A stretch of DNA of 64,000 nucleotides, taken from assembly GCF_011058215.1 (NCBI RefSeq), contig NZ_JAALFG010000001.1, positions 1,121,001 through 1,185,000 on the forward strand, in the 5' to 3' direction. Numbering within the stretch: position 1 is the stretch's first letter; each line of letters starts with the position of its first letter. The notes under the pieces were generated by a model. The model was not told where the DNA came from. It saw nothing but the letters and a program-made list of their open reading frames with translations, and made no database searches. The DNA is from Devosia aurantiaca (GTDB taxonomy: Bacteria > Pseudomonadota > Alphaproteobacteria > Rhizobiales > Devosiaceae). Positions 28,955-37,684 of this stretch are shown in pieces. Position numbers and translations under genes: made by a program.

Positions 28955-29875
28955 TCACGAAACGCGCTCCGGCAGCGTCCCGGCCCCGCGCAAAAAGGTC
29001 GCCGCATCCATCGCGCCCTTGCCCTCGCGCTGCACCTGCGTCAGCCGCACGGCGCCGGTCCCGCAGGCAATCGTGAGGTCATCCAGCACCGTCCCCGGTG
29101 CGCCGGACCCGCTCGCCAAAGTCGACCGCAGCGCCTTGATCCGCATGGGCTTGCCGCCCAACCCCAGCTCGAACCACGCCCCTGGAAACGGCGACAGTCC
29201 GCGGATCTGGTTGTGCACTGCTTCAGCACTTTGCGTAAAATCGATGCGCGCTTCGGCCTTGTCGATCTTAGCTGCATAGGTCGTGCCCGCTTCCGGCTGC
29301 GGCGTGAACTGCAAACTGCCGCGTTCCAGCGCCGCCAGAGCCCGGCCCATGAGGTCGGCACCGACGCGCATCATCTGGTCGTGCAACTCGCCGGCGGTCA
29401 TGTCCGGTCCGATCGGAATGATCTCGGTCGGCCCCATGGCGCCGGTGTCGAGCCCCTCGTCCATCTGCATCACGACGATGCCGGTCTGCTTGTCTCCCGC
29501 CATCACCGCCCGCTGGATCGGCGCCGCACCGCGCCAGCGCGGCAAGAGCGAGCCATGAAGGTTGAGGCAGCCAAATTCAGGCGCATCGAGCACCGGCTTG
29601 GGCAGGATCAGCCCATAAGCCACCACCACCGCGACCTCCGCACCGAGCGAGGAAAAATGCAGCTGCTCGGCCTCGCCCTTGAGCGAGCGCGGCGTAAACA
29701 CCGGGATACCGAACGCCTCGGCCGTTTCATGCACCGGGCTCTTGCGCTCCGCCTGCCCACGGCCGGCCGGCTTCGGCGCCCGCGTATAAACCGCCAACAC
29801 TTCGTGGCCCGAAGACACGATCTCGGTTAGCGTCGGCACGGAAAAGTCGGGCGTACCCATGAAAACGACGCGCAT
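28955..29875 (-). CDS. fmt: Methionyl-tRNA formyltransferase
   Basis: 306 residues. Formylates initiator Met-tRNA using 10-formyl-tetrahydrofolate. It has [16 protein letters not shown] at the N terminus and the catalytic region with [20 protein letters not shown] (Asn and His) and [12 protein letters not shown] (Asp). The C-terminal tRNA-binding domain is present ([20 protein letters not shown]). Lies between def and truA, a common order in alphaproteobacteria, with dispersed repeats in both gaps. Confidence 0.97.
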   Translation of the reverse strand: MRVVFMGTPDFSVPTLTEIVSSGHEVLAVYTRAPKPAGRGQAERKSPVHETAEAFGIPVFTPRSLKGEAEQLHFSSLGAEVAVVVAYGLILPKPVLDAPEFGCLNLHGSLLPRWRGAAPIQRAVMAGDKQTGIVVMQMDEGLDTGAMGPTEIIPIGPDMTAGELHDQMMRVGADLMGRALAALERGSLQFTPQPEAGTTYAAKIDKAEARIDFTQSAEAVHNQIRGLSPFPGAWFELGLGGKPMRIKALRSTLASGSGAPGTVLDDLTIACGTGAVRLTQVQREGKGAMDAATFLRGAGTLPERVS

Positions 29876-29881
29876 CTACCC

Positions 29882-29970
29882 GACCTCGTGCTCGACAAGC
29901 TCACCATGAGGTCTTTGCTTGCGCAGCGACCTTCCTGGACCTCATCCTGAGCCTGTCGAAGGAAGAGGTC
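29882..29970. repeat. Family A palindromic repeat pair between def and fmt
   Basis: Unit 1 at 29882-29913 (GACCTCGTG ... CACCATGAGGTC) and unit 2 at 29938-29970 (GACCTCATCCTGAGC ... GAAGAGGTC). Same paired layout as at 33582-33663 and 61371-61460. Confidence 0.75.
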
Positions 29971-29985
29971 GTAGCCACCAGAGGC

Positions 29986-30500
29986 CTAGCCTGCAGCGCG
30001 CTTGGCCTGCTTGTCGAACTTCTTGATCACCCGGTCGCGCTTCAGCCGGCTGAGATAGTCGATGTAGAGCACGCCATCGAGGTGATCGAGTTCGTGCTGG
30101 ATGCAGACGGCGAGCTTTCCCTCGGCTTCCTTGGTCACTTCCTGGCCATCGAGATCGGTATATTTGACGGTAACGTCGTTGGGCCGCTCGACTTCGTAAT
30201 AAAGCTCGGGGATCGACAGGCAGCCTTCCTCGGTCACCTGCATCTGGTCGCCAAAGCTCGTGATCTCCGGATTGATCATCACCAGCGGGGCGGGGGCTCA
30301 CCCTCTCCGGCGAGGTCCATGACCACGATGCGCTTGAGGACCCCGACCTGCGGCGCTGCAAGGCCGATGCCGGGCGCATCATACATCGTGTCCAGCATGT
30401 CCTTGGCCAGCGTCTTGATCTCGTCGTCGACCTCGCCGATCGGATCGGCAACGGCGCGCAGGCGGGCATCGGGAATGACGAGGATCGGGCGGATAGCCAT
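29986..30500 (-). CDS. def: Peptide deformylase, frameshifted
   Basis: Removes the N-formyl group from new proteins. All three metal motifs are present: [20 protein letters not shown] (metal Cys) and [11 protein letters not shown] (HExxH). The first frame ([20 protein letters not shown] ... [10 protein letters not shown]) stops early; the second starts [11 protein letters not shown]. One C missing (plus-strand G runs 30287-30296) joins them into 171 residues, the normal size. Def is essential when fmt is present, so a real break here is unlikely. ATG 30500 is chosen over a longer frame without similarity. Confidence 0.94.
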
Positions 30501-30620
30501 GACAAAACACCGGCAAAAAGAGGATTGACCCCGATATGGCCATTTCCAGCCGTGGGTCAACTCCAGGGCGGAAAGCCCAAGAACATTTTGCGAACAAAAG
30601 AATCACTCTAGTCTTAGGGC

Positions 30621-32045
30621 ATGACCGAACTCGACCGCACGCTCTTCACTCTCGGCTCCGTACCCATTTCCGCGGGCATGGCACTGCTCGGTTTTGTGGC
30701 GCTCCTGCTGCTCGCCGCGGTGATCTTCGTCATCGCCAGCAGCCGCGCCAATGCCGAGCGGCTCGAAAAGTCCGCCCGGGAAGCCGCCGATGGCCTACGC
30801 GCCAATTTCACCGAGCAAGTGGCCAGCCGCGACACTCGCATCCGCGATCTGGAACTGACGCTTAGCCGCGAACGCGAACGCGCTGCCGACCAACTGGCGA
30901 GCGAACGCGACCGCAGCGCCGATTTGGGGGCCGAGCTTGCCGCCATGCGCACGCGCCTCGACGAACAGCAGCGCCAGAACGAAGCCAATTTGAAGCGCTT
31001 CACCGATGCGCGCCAGCAGATGACCGACGAGTTCAAGTCCATCGCCGGCGACGTGCTGCGATCCCACAGCGAGACCTTCACCAAGCAGAACCGCGAACAG
31101 GTCGATACGCTCCTAAAGCCGCTGCAGGAAAAGATCGGCGAATTCCACACCGGCCTCATCAAAGATCGCGCCACCATGGGCGAGCAGATCCGCGCGCTGC
31201 TCGAAAGCAATGTGCAGATCACCACCGAGGCCAACAACCTCACCCGCGCGCTCAAGGGCTCGTCGCAGACGCAGGGCGCCTGGGGCGAAATGATCCTCGC
31301 CACCATCCTCGAACAATCGGGCCTGCGCGAAGGCGAGCAGTATTTCATCCAGCAATCGCATACCGGCGAGGACGGATCGCGCCTGCGCACCGATGTCGAA
31401 ATCATCATGCCCAACAATGATCGGCTGGTGATCGACTCCAAGGTGTCGCTCACGGCCTTCGAGGCCTTCGTCAATGCCGAGGAGGTGCTGCGCGACGGGC
31501 ATCTAAAGGCCCACATCGCTTCGGTGCGCGGCCATATCACCACACTCGGTGCCAAGAACTATGCCGGTGCCGCCAAATCTAGCCTCGACTACGTAATGAT
31601 GTTCGTGCCCATTGAGTCAGCGTTAGCTACCGCCATCCAGCACGACAGCAAGCTGGTCGAATTCGGCATGAGCAAGGGCGTGATGCTGACGACGCCGACG
31701 ACGCTGATGACCGTGCTGCGCACGGTGCGCAATGTCTGGGACATCGAAAAGCGCCACCGCAACGCCGACGAAATCGCCGAGCGTGCGGGCGCGCTCTATG
31801 AAAAGGTCGTCGGCTTTTTGTCGACCATGGACCGCGTCGGCGAAAATATCGACAAGGCCCAGCAAAGCTTCGTCAAGGCCAAGGACCAGCTCTCGAGCGG
31901 CCGCGGCAATGTCGTCCGCCAGGTCGAAATGCTGCGCGAACTTGGGGCCAAATCCTCCAAGCCCCTGCCCGCCGGCTGGGACGGCGGCCACGACGACCCC
32001 CAACCCACCCTGCGCCTCGTCAGCGACCCAGGCGACTTAGCCTGA
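30621..32045 (+). CDS. rmuC: DNA recombination protein RmuC
   Basis: 474 residues. An N-terminal membrane anchor (ALLGFVALLLLAAVIFVIAS), a long coiled coil at about 45-170 rich in Arg, Glu and Ala, then the RmuC nuclease-like domain (GSSQTQGAWGEMILATILEQ, DVEIIMPNNDRLVIDSKVSL, PIESALATAI). RmuC limits recombination at inverted repeats; the PD-(D/E)xK-like core is inferred from IDSK. Single gene, transcribed away from def. Confidence 0.94.
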   Translation: MTELDRTLFTLGSVPISAGMALLGFVALLLLAAVIFVIASSRANAERLEKSAREAADGLRANFTEQVASRDTRIRDLELTLSRERERAADQLASERDRSADLGAELAAMRTRLDEQQRQNEANLKRFTDARQQMTDEFKSIAGDVLRSHSETFTKQNREQVDTLLKPLQEKIGEFHTGLIKDRATMGEQIRALLESNVQITTEANNLTRALKGSSQTQGAWGEMILATILEQSGLREGEQYFIQQSHTGEDGSRLRTDVEIIMPNNDRLVIDSKVSLTAFEAFVNAEEVLRDGHLKAHIASVRGHITTLGAKNYAGAAKSSLDYVMMFVPIESALATAIQHDSKLVEFGMSKGVMLTTPTTLMTVLRTVRNVWDIEKRHRNADEIAERAGALYEKVVGFLSTMDRVGENIDKAQQSFVKAKDQLSSGRGNVVRQVEMLRELGAKSSKPLPAGWDGGHDDPQPTLRLVSDPGDLA

Positions 32046-32060
32046 ACTCTCGGCTCCATT

Positions 32061-32132
32061 CCCCTCCCTCCCCTTGAGGGGAGGGTAGCGAAGCTTGGCC
32101 GGCAGGCCTTAGCGAAGCTGGGTGGGGTGGGG
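32061..32132. repeat. Family B repeat after rmuC
   Basis: CCCCTCCCTCCCCTTGAGG start, then GGGTAGCGAAGCTT and a GGTGGGGTGGGG end. The GGGTAGCGAAGCTT core is the reverse complement of bases in 28898-28910, tying the two copies together. Confidence 0.7.
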
Positions 32133-32168
32133 TAAAGCTCACAAGTTAGAAGGCGCGGCGGTGCCCTT

Positions 32169-32386
32169 CTACTTCCCCTTCGCCGTCAGCTCGCTCTTGC
32201 TCTTGAGCACCTTGTCGCCGTCTTCCTGCTCGATCAAAAAGCCGGCTCCTTAGTGCTGGCATCGCGCGTCACCTCCGAGCCCTTGATCGTCCGCGTCACC
32301 TTCTCGGTGAACCGCTCGACGATCTTGCCTTCAGCGGTGCTGGAACCCCACTTCCACGTGACCTTTGAACCCTTGCGAAACGCCAT
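32169..32386 (-). CDS. Small Tudor-like (DUF2945, hypervirulence-associated) protein, frameshifted
   Basis: Reads MAFRKGSKVTWKWGSSTAEG, KIVERFTEKVTRTIKGSEVT, then RDASTKEPAF and an early stop. One missing base in the A-run at 32236-32240 (plus strand) restores LIEQEDGDKVLKSKSELTAK and a stop at 32169, total 72 residues. This pattern (F-K-K-G-x-x-V-x-W, then EGK-V, then an acidic segment before a Lys-Ser tail) fits the DUF2945 family. Function unknown. It lies alone between rmuC and an acidic protein gene. Confidence 0.75.
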
Positions 32387-32488
32387 TCTCATTCTCCTGT
32401 GCGCGGGAAAAATGAGGTGGCTTCAAGATTCGTTCCGAACCGCTTTCGTCGCCGAACGTTGACAAGCCAACATTCAACGGAGGCCCAG

Positions 32489-32947
32489 ATGGTCCAGCCA
32501 CGCGACAATTCCGATCCGCTGACCCCGATCGACGAACCTTTCGATGCCAACGAACAGCCGGGCCTGTCCATTCCTTATAGTCAGGACGAAATCGAGGACC
32601 TTCTCTATGGCTCCGATCGCCCGGTTGCCGAACGCGTCGAACGCCTCAAGGAAATGCGCGTTGAAATGGCAACGCGCGAAAGCGGCGATTTTGGCGATCA
32701 GGACCCCAAGGACATGATGGCCGAGATCGATCGCGCCCTCGATGAGCTTCAGGCCGACAACGATTATGCCGATGAAAACGGCGACTTCGACCCGGCCCTT
32801 GCCATCGATCCGGAAGACCACCTTGACGCCCTGGCACCAGACGACGTTGATGCGCGCGAAGCCCTGACGGGCGAAGATGAAGACGAAATCGAGGACGGCG
32901 CCCTGATCGAGGACGAAGAAGCGGTTGACGCCGACACGCTCCGCTAA
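32489..32947 (+). CDS. Very acidic protein of unknown function
   Basis: 152 residues, extremely rich in Asp and Glu, with long acidic runs in the last third (DEDEIEDGALIEDEEAVDAD). No signal peptide or membrane segment. The first 75 residues hold a mixed-charge helix (VAERVERLKEMRVEMATRES). ATG 32489 follows AACGGAGG. I do not recognise a family. Acidic proteins of this kind may be nucleic-acid mimics or simply disordered; nothing here decides. Confidence 0.75.
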   Translation: MVQPRDNSDPLTPIDEPFDANEQPGLSIPYSQDEIEDLLYGSDRPVAERVERLKEMRVEMATRESGDFGDQDPKDMMAEIDRALDELQADNDYADENGDFDPALAIDPEDHLDALAPDDVDAREALTGEDEDEIEDGALIEDEEAVDADTLR

Positions 32948-32967
32948 AGCTTTACGCCCGCGCGGGA

Positions 32968-33563
32968 TCAGATTTCCGTGCGGGCCCGCAACGCTTGGCT
33001 CAGCGTTCCCTCGTCGAGGTAGTCGAGCTCCCCGCCCACGGGCACGCCATGAGCAAGGCGCGTCACGCGCAGGTTCGTGCCCCCAGCCGGTCGGTGATGT
33101 AATGGGCCGTGGTCTGGCCCTCGACCGTGGCATTCATGGCAAGAACCACTTCGCCATATTCGCCCGCCCGCCCAATCAGGCCTTCGAGGTTGAGGTCATC
33201 GGGCCCCACGCCATCAAGTGGCGACAAGACACCCCCGAGCACATGGTAGCGCACCTGGCCGACGCCGGCCCGCTCCAGCGCCCAAAGATCGGCAACGTCT
33301 TCGACGACGATCAGAATGCCGCTCTCGCCCCGCCGGGGATCGGCGCAGATCGAGCAGGGGCTGATCGTATCGACATTGCCGCAGACTTCGCAGGACTTTA
33401 CGGCAACCACCGCCCGGTCCAGCGCTGCCGAAAGCGGCACCATCAACTGGTCCTTGCGCTTGATCAGGTGCAGCACCGCCCGCCTAGCCGAACGCGGCCC
33501 AAGCCCCGGCAGACGCGCCAGGAGCTGGATCAACTGTTCGATCTCGGGTCCGCCGGATGGCAT
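32968..33563 (-). CDS. recR: Recombination protein RecR, frameshifted
   Basis: RecFOR-pathway loader of RecA. Helix-hairpin-helix ([20 protein letters not shown]), the four-Cys zinc finger (CEVCGNVD ... [10 protein letters not shown]) and the Toprim domain ([38 protein letters not shown]). The first frame ends just after DRLG; one missing base in the C-run 33080-33084 restores [20 protein letters not shown] and [16 protein letters not shown] with a stop at 32968, 198 residues as in the family. It follows ybaB and dnaX, a conserved order. Confidence 0.95.
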
Positions 33564-33581
33564 GGTATGTGTTCGACCTGT

Positions 33582-33663
33582 TGTTCGACAAGCTCACCTT
33601 GGGGTCGAACCAAAGTCCGACGCCTCAATAGACCTCATCCTGAGCCTGCTGAAGGACGAGGTC
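33582..33663. repeat. Family A palindromic repeat pair between ybaB and recR
   Basis: Unit 1 at 33582-33608 is degenerate (TTCGACAAGCTCACC ... GGTCGAACC). Unit 2 at 33631-33663 is GACCTCATCCTGAGC ... GGACGAGGTC. Located within the dnaX-ybaB-recR transcription unit. Confidence 0.7.
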
Positions 33664-33675
33664 GTGCCACCGAAC

Positions 33676-33999
33676 CTAGAACGGCAGCTTCATGCCCGGC
33701 GGGATCGGCAGGCCGGCGGTGACTTCGGCCATCTTGCGCTGCATTTCCGCTTCGCTCTTGCCCTTGGCATCGGTGAAGGCGGCAACGATCAGGTCCTCGA
33801 TCACTTCGGCGTCCTCGGGCTTGAGCAGCGTCGGATCGATCTTGATGCCGCGCACGTCGCCCTTGCCGGTCAGCGATACCGTCACCATGCCGCCGCCCGA
33901 GCGGCCTTCCACCACCAGCTCGGCAAGTTCGGCCTGCATGGCCTCCATCTTGCCTTTCATTTCGCTGGCGGCTTTCATCATGCCCATGATGTCTTTCAT
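33676..33999 (-). CDS. YbaB/EbfC nucleoid-associated protein
   Basis: 107 residues with a short helix-rich N terminus (MKDIMGMMKAASEMKGKMEA) and the YbaB core (VTVSLTGKGDVRGIKIDPTL, AAFTDAKGKSEAEMQRKMAE). Forms a tweezer-like dimer that binds DNA. The start overlaps the dnaX stop by 4 bp, so translation is probably coupled. Confidence 0.95.
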   Translation of the reverse strand: MKDIMGMMKAASEMKGKMEAMQAELAELVVEGRSGGGMVTVSLTGKGDVRGIKIDPTLLKPEDAEVIEDLIVAAFTDAKGKSEAEMQRKMAEVTAGLPIPPGMKLPF

Positions 34000-35771
34000 T
34001 CGTCGTCCTCTTCTGGTGGCGCCATCGGCAGGTCAGGCACGGCGGCATCGTCGTCGCGCACCGTCACATTGACCAGCTTGGCCCCGGGAAATGTCTCAAA
34101 AATGGCTTTGACCAGCGGGTCGTCATGCGCCGCCGCAGTTGCTGCCTGCTGCTTTTGCTCTTTTTCCTGGCGGATGGTCACGCCTTCGGCAGGCTTGGTC
34201 GAAACGGTCACGAGCCAGCGGTCGCCGGTCCACAATTGTAGACGCGCCGAAAGATCGGTGACCACCTTCGGATTGGCGCCCTCGACCAGCGCCACCTCGA
34301 TCCGCCCCTGCTCGAAAGCCACAGGCAACATTTGGGACTCGAGCGCGATCTTGAGCAGCATGTCGCGCTTAACTACGGCCAGGGCGATAATATCCTTGTA
34401 GCTCGAAATCGTCGCCAGGGCCGGTTGCGGCGGGGCTGCCTGCATTTGGGCAATGGCGACAGGCGATACGACGGCCTGTGCCTGCGGCACCGACATCATC
34501 GGTGCGGCCGAAACCTGAACCGTTTCCATCCGCATCGCCGAAGCCGCGCCGCCACCGCTCGGTGCCCGCGGCGGCAAGGGCGCCATGGCTGGAGCGCTCG
34601 GCAGCTGCCCTTGTTGCGTCAGCTTGCCGATCACCTCGTCCGGGCTCGGCAGGTCCGCGGCATAGGCGAGGCGGATCAGCGTCATCTCCGCCGCTTGGAG
34701 GGCATTGCCCGCCCGCGCCGTTTCTTCATTGCCCTTGAACAGGATCTGCCACGCGCGCGTCAGCGCCCGCATCGGCAGCCGGCTGGCCAGATCGCGACCG
34801 CGATTGCGCTCGTCCGGCGTCAGCGACGCATCGTCCGAAGCGGCCGGCACAACCTTGATGCGGGTGACGAGATGGGTGAATTCGGCGAGGTCGGCCAGCA
34901 GCGTCTGCGGATCGGCTCCAAGATCGTAAAGCTCGCGCAGCGAGGTCAGTGCCGTCGCGATCTGCCCGCCCATCAGGTCTTCGAAGAGGTCGATGATCCT
35001 CGCCCGGTCGCCGAGGCCCAGCATGGCCTTGACCGTCGCTGCGGTGACCGCGCCATTGCCATGGGCGATCGCCTGGTCAAGCAGCGACAGCGAGTCTCGC
35101 GCCGAGCCTTCGCCTGCCCGCACGATCATCGCCAAGGCATCGGGCTCGAAGCCGATATTTTCCTGATGGAGGATCTGCTCGAGATAGGCCGACATGATGT
35201 CCGCCGGAATGCGCCGAAGATCGAAGCGCTGGCAGCGCGACAGGATGGTGATCGGCACTTTGCGAATCTCGGTCGTCGCAAAGATGAATTTCACGTAGGG
35301 CGGCGGCTCTTCGAGCGTCTTCAACAGCCCGTTGAAGGCCGCCGTCGAGAGCATGTGCACTTCGTCGATGACATAGACTTTGTAGGGCGCCGAGACCGGC
35401 CCGTATTTTACCGAGTCGATGATCTCGCGAATGTCGCCGATGCCGGTATTGGAGGCAGCGTCCATCTCGACCACGTCGACATGCCGCCCTTCGATAATGG
35501 CGCGGCAATGCACGCCTTCTTCGGAAAGGTCGAGCGTCGGATGGCGGCCCGTCTCGTCTTCGTAGTTGAAGGCGCGCGCAAGAATACGCGCCGTTGTGGT
35601 CTTGCCCACGCCGCGCACGCCGGTGAGGATAAAGGCATGGTGGATACGGTTCTGCGCAAAGGCATTGCCCAGCGTCTGCACCATCGCGTCCTGCCCGACC
35701 AGGGTCGAGAAGTTGCGCGGCCGGTATTTACGGGCCAGCACCAGATAGGGCGTCGTCTGCTTTTCAGCCAT
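33996..35771 (-). CDS. dnaX: DNA polymerase III subunit gamma/tau
   Basis: 591 residues. Clamp-loader ATPase: Walker A TGVRGVGKTTTARILA, Walker B VYVIDEVHMLSTAAFNGLL, sensor 1 FATTEIRKVPITILSRCQRF. The zinc finger of gamma-proteobacterial DnaX is reduced here (EEGVHCRAII). Domain III and a Pro/Ala-rich linker follow, then a tau-like C-terminal region (SYKDIIALAVVKRDMLLKIA). I see no obvious programmed frameshift signal to make gamma. The SRP RNA gene lies 120 bp upstream on the same strand. Confidence 0.95.
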   Translation of the reverse strand: MAEKQTTPYLVLARKYRPRNFSTLVGQDAMVQTLGNAFAQNRIHHAFILTGVRGVGKTTTARILARAFNYEDETGRHPTLDLSEEGVHCRAIIEGRHVDVVEMDAASNTGIGDIREIIDSVKYGPVSAPYKVYVIDEVHMLSTAAFNGLLKTLEEPPPYVKFIFATTEIRKVPITILSRCQRFDLRRIPADIMSAYLEQILHQENIGFEPDALAMIVRAGEGSARDSLSLLDQAIAHGNGAVTAATVKAMLGLGDRARIIDLFEDLMGGQIATALTSLRELYDLGADPQTLLADLAEFTHLVTRIKVVPAASDDASLTPDERNRGRDLASRLPMRALTRAWQILFKGNEETARAGNALQAAEMTLIRLAYAADLPSPDEVIGKLTQQGQLPSAPAMAPLPPRAPSGGGAASAMRMETVQVSAAPMMSVPQAQAVVSPVAIAQMQAAPPQPALATISSYKDIIALAVVKRDMLLKIALESQMLPVAFEQGRIEVALVEGANPKVVTDLSARLQLWTGDRWLVTVSTKPAEGVTIRQEKEQKQQAATAAAHDDPLVKAIFETFPGAKLVNVTVRDDDAAVPDLPMAPPEEDDE

Positions 35772-35892
35772 ATGCGCCCTCCTTGCTGTGAGGCGTAGGT
35801 CTCATGCGCGGGACCATAAGGCAAAGGGGTCCCATCCGCAAAAGCCGATAGGCGTTTTCGCGTCGATTTGCACGAGTGTGAACAGATGAGTA

Positions 35893-35985
35893 GGAGGCTG
35901 GCATCGACCCGTGAGGATCTCGTTGGGGCTGCTTCCTTCCGGACCTGACCCGGTTGGCGAGGAACACGTCCGCGCCAACCTCCCG
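35893..35985 (-). ncRNA. ffs: Small signal recognition particle RNA (4.5S)
   Basis: On the minus strand the conserved SRP domain IV loop is intact: GGTCAGGTCCGGAAGGAAGC followed by AGCC. The flanks pair as a single long hairpin: GGGAGGTTGGC at the 5' end (revcomp of 35975-35985) pairs with GCCAGCCTCCT at the 3' end (revcomp of 35893-35903). Ends are approximate. The RNA binds Ffh and targets membrane proteins. It sits 122 bp upstream of dnaX; the rest of the 35772-36099 gap shows no gene. Confidence 0.93.
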
Positions 35986-36099
35986 ATCCGCTATATGCGA
36001 ATTTCTGGCGCCCGATGCAAGTGCCGTCCAAAAATCGGGCGCGGAACAAAGCCCTCTCGCGGACACTTGTCCCAAGGCCGCCAGCTTGGCTGCTTGGAG

Positions 36100-36858
36100 A
36101 TGCCGATGCCGATCTGGGTTCAAGCAGGACTTTGGGGACTGTTGGGTTCCTCCGCCCTGGTCATCGGCGCCGCAATCGCCTTTTTGGTCGAGCTGCCGAA
36201 GCGGCTCATTGCCGGAATCATGGCTTTCGGCTGCGGCATTCTCATCTCTGCCGTCGCCTATGACCTCATCATGGACGGCTACGATCAGGGCGGCCTCTAC
36301 CCCATAATCGGCGGCGCCCTCGCCGGATCGGCCGCCTATACGGTCGCCAATTGGCTCGTCACCCGCAACGGCGGCAAGCACCGCAAGCGCTCCGGCAAAG
36401 AACCGGATCCGAATACGACATCCAATAGCGGCCTTGCCATCGCGATCGGGTCTATGCTCGATGGCATACCCGAATCCATCGTCCTCGGCGTCAGCCTTCT
36501 CGATGGCAATGGCGTCAGCTTTGCCGTGCTGGTCGCCATCTTCCTTTCCAACCTGCCCGAGGGATTATCCAGCGCCGTAGGCATGAAAAAGGCCGGGCGC
36601 AGCAAGACCTACGTGCTGGGCCTCTGGGCCGGCATCGCCGTGCTTTCCGCTCTTGCCGCCATGCTCGGCGCCGCCCTCCTCGGCGATGCCTCGCCCTGGC
36701 TTATCGCCATGGTCAATGCCCTCGCCGCCGGCGCTCTATTGACCATGATCGCCGATACGATGATCCCCGAAGCGGTGGAAGGCGAGCGCGGCGGCACTGG
36801 CTTGCTGGTCGTGCTCGGCCTTCTCGTGGCTTTCGCCATTGGGCAGAGCGGCGCCTAG
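36100..36858 (+). CDS. ZIP-family metal transporter-like membrane protein
   Basis: About 252 residues with seven to eight hydrophobic segments. Two ZIP-like metal motifs are visible: GSMLDGIPESIVLGVSLL and FLSNLPEGLSSAVGMKKAGR. The first has Asp where many ZIPs have His (HxxPE), so metal choice may differ. A basic cytoplasmic loop (RNGGKHRKRSGKEPD) precedes it, where ZIPs have a His-rich loop. Start at 36100 or 36106; nearby GGAGATG is the ribosome site. Converges on the phosphodiesterase gene with a 1-bp gap. Confidence 0.82.
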   Translation: MPMPIWVQAGLWGLLGSSALVIGAAIAFLVELPKRLIAGIMAFGCGILISAVAYDLIMDGYDQGGLYPIIGGALAGSAAYTVANWLVTRNGGKHRKRSGKEPDPNTTSNSGLAIAIGSMLDGIPESIVLGVSLLDGNGVSFAVLVAIFLSNLPEGLSSAVGMKKAGRSKTYVLGLWAGIAVLSALAAMLGAALLGDASPWLIAMVNALAAGALLTMIADTMIPEAVEGERGGTGLLVVLGLLVAFAIGQSGA

Positions 36859-36859
36859 C

Positions 36860-37684
36860 TCAGACCGGCTCGGTCGCCTTGTCGCGCGTGCGCCAAGCGC
36901 CATCTTTCCATTCGCGCACGGTGACGGTGATCTGCTCGCCGATGTCTATGAGGTTATAGGCGTTCGCCTCGCCCCGCAGCCGCGTCGAAATGGCCGACGA
37001 CGCCTGCGCCACCATGATCGGCGCCACCACCGACTTGCTGACGCCCATCGGTTGGCCCTCGCGCGCCTTGTCCTTGCTCTCGTGCTTGCGCACATAGGAA
37101 AGGTGGAAGTGCCCCGAAAGTACGAGCCGCACGCCAAGACTTGCAAAGCATTCCAAGGCATCGTCGGCGCGCTTCACGCGCTTGGTCTTTTGCACCATCG
37201 GCTCGGTCGGAAATAGCAGCGGGTGATGCGCAACGATGATCCGCACCGCATTCGGAGACGCCTTGTCGAAGCGCTCGGCTAAATCGTCGAGCTGGCCGCG
37301 CGAGATCGTGCCATGACCCCAGTTCCATTCCAGCCGCATTCGGCGCGAGGTGCGCATGCCGACCAGCACGACGCCATCCATTTCGAGGAAGGGCTCGAGA
37401 TCGGGCGAGATGTATTTCTTGTAGAGCCCGTACGGGTTGATGAAGCGCCGCAGGATATTGACCGCCGGCACGTCATGATTGCCCGGCACGGCAAACACCG
37501 GCGCCTTGAGCTTGTTTAGGAATTCGCGGGCCTGCTCGAATTCTTCCTTGGTCCCGATCTGGGTGAAATCGCCGCTCGCGACCACGAGATCGGGGTTCTG
37601 CGCATTGATGTCGTCGGCAAAGCCTGCCGCCACTTCGTCGTCGTGGTGGCCGAAATGGAGGTCCGAAATATGCAGCAACTTCAT
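36860..37684 (-). CDS. Calcineurin-like metallophosphoesterase
   Basis: 274 residues with the complete two-metal site: ISDLHFGHHDDE, VVASGDFTQIG, FAVPGNHDVPAVN, IIVAHHPLL and LVLSGHFHLS. This is the class III cyclic-nucleotide phosphodiesterase or IcpD-like group; the substrate is unknown. Its start overlaps the stop of the lipid kinase gene by 4 bp, so the two are co-transcribed, kinase first. Confidence 0.9.
   Translation of the reverse strand: MKLLHISDLHFGHHDDEVAAGFADDINAQNPDLVVASGDFTQIGTKEEFEQAREFLNKLKAPVFAVPGNHDVPAVNILRRFINPYGLYKKYISPDLEPFLEMDGVVLVGMRTSRRMRLEWNWGHGTISRGQLDDLAERFDKASPNAVRIIVAHHPLLFPTEPMVQKTKRVKRADDALECFASLGVRLVLSGHFHLSYVRKHESKDKAREGQPMGVSKSVVAPIMVAQASSAISTRLRGEANAYNLIDIGEQITVTVREWKDGAWRTRDKATEPV

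Noticed and set aside
33996..35771. Programmed -1 frameshift in dnaX producing gamma
   Set aside because: I found no A-run slippery site with a following stem in the right place; the gene reads through as tau.
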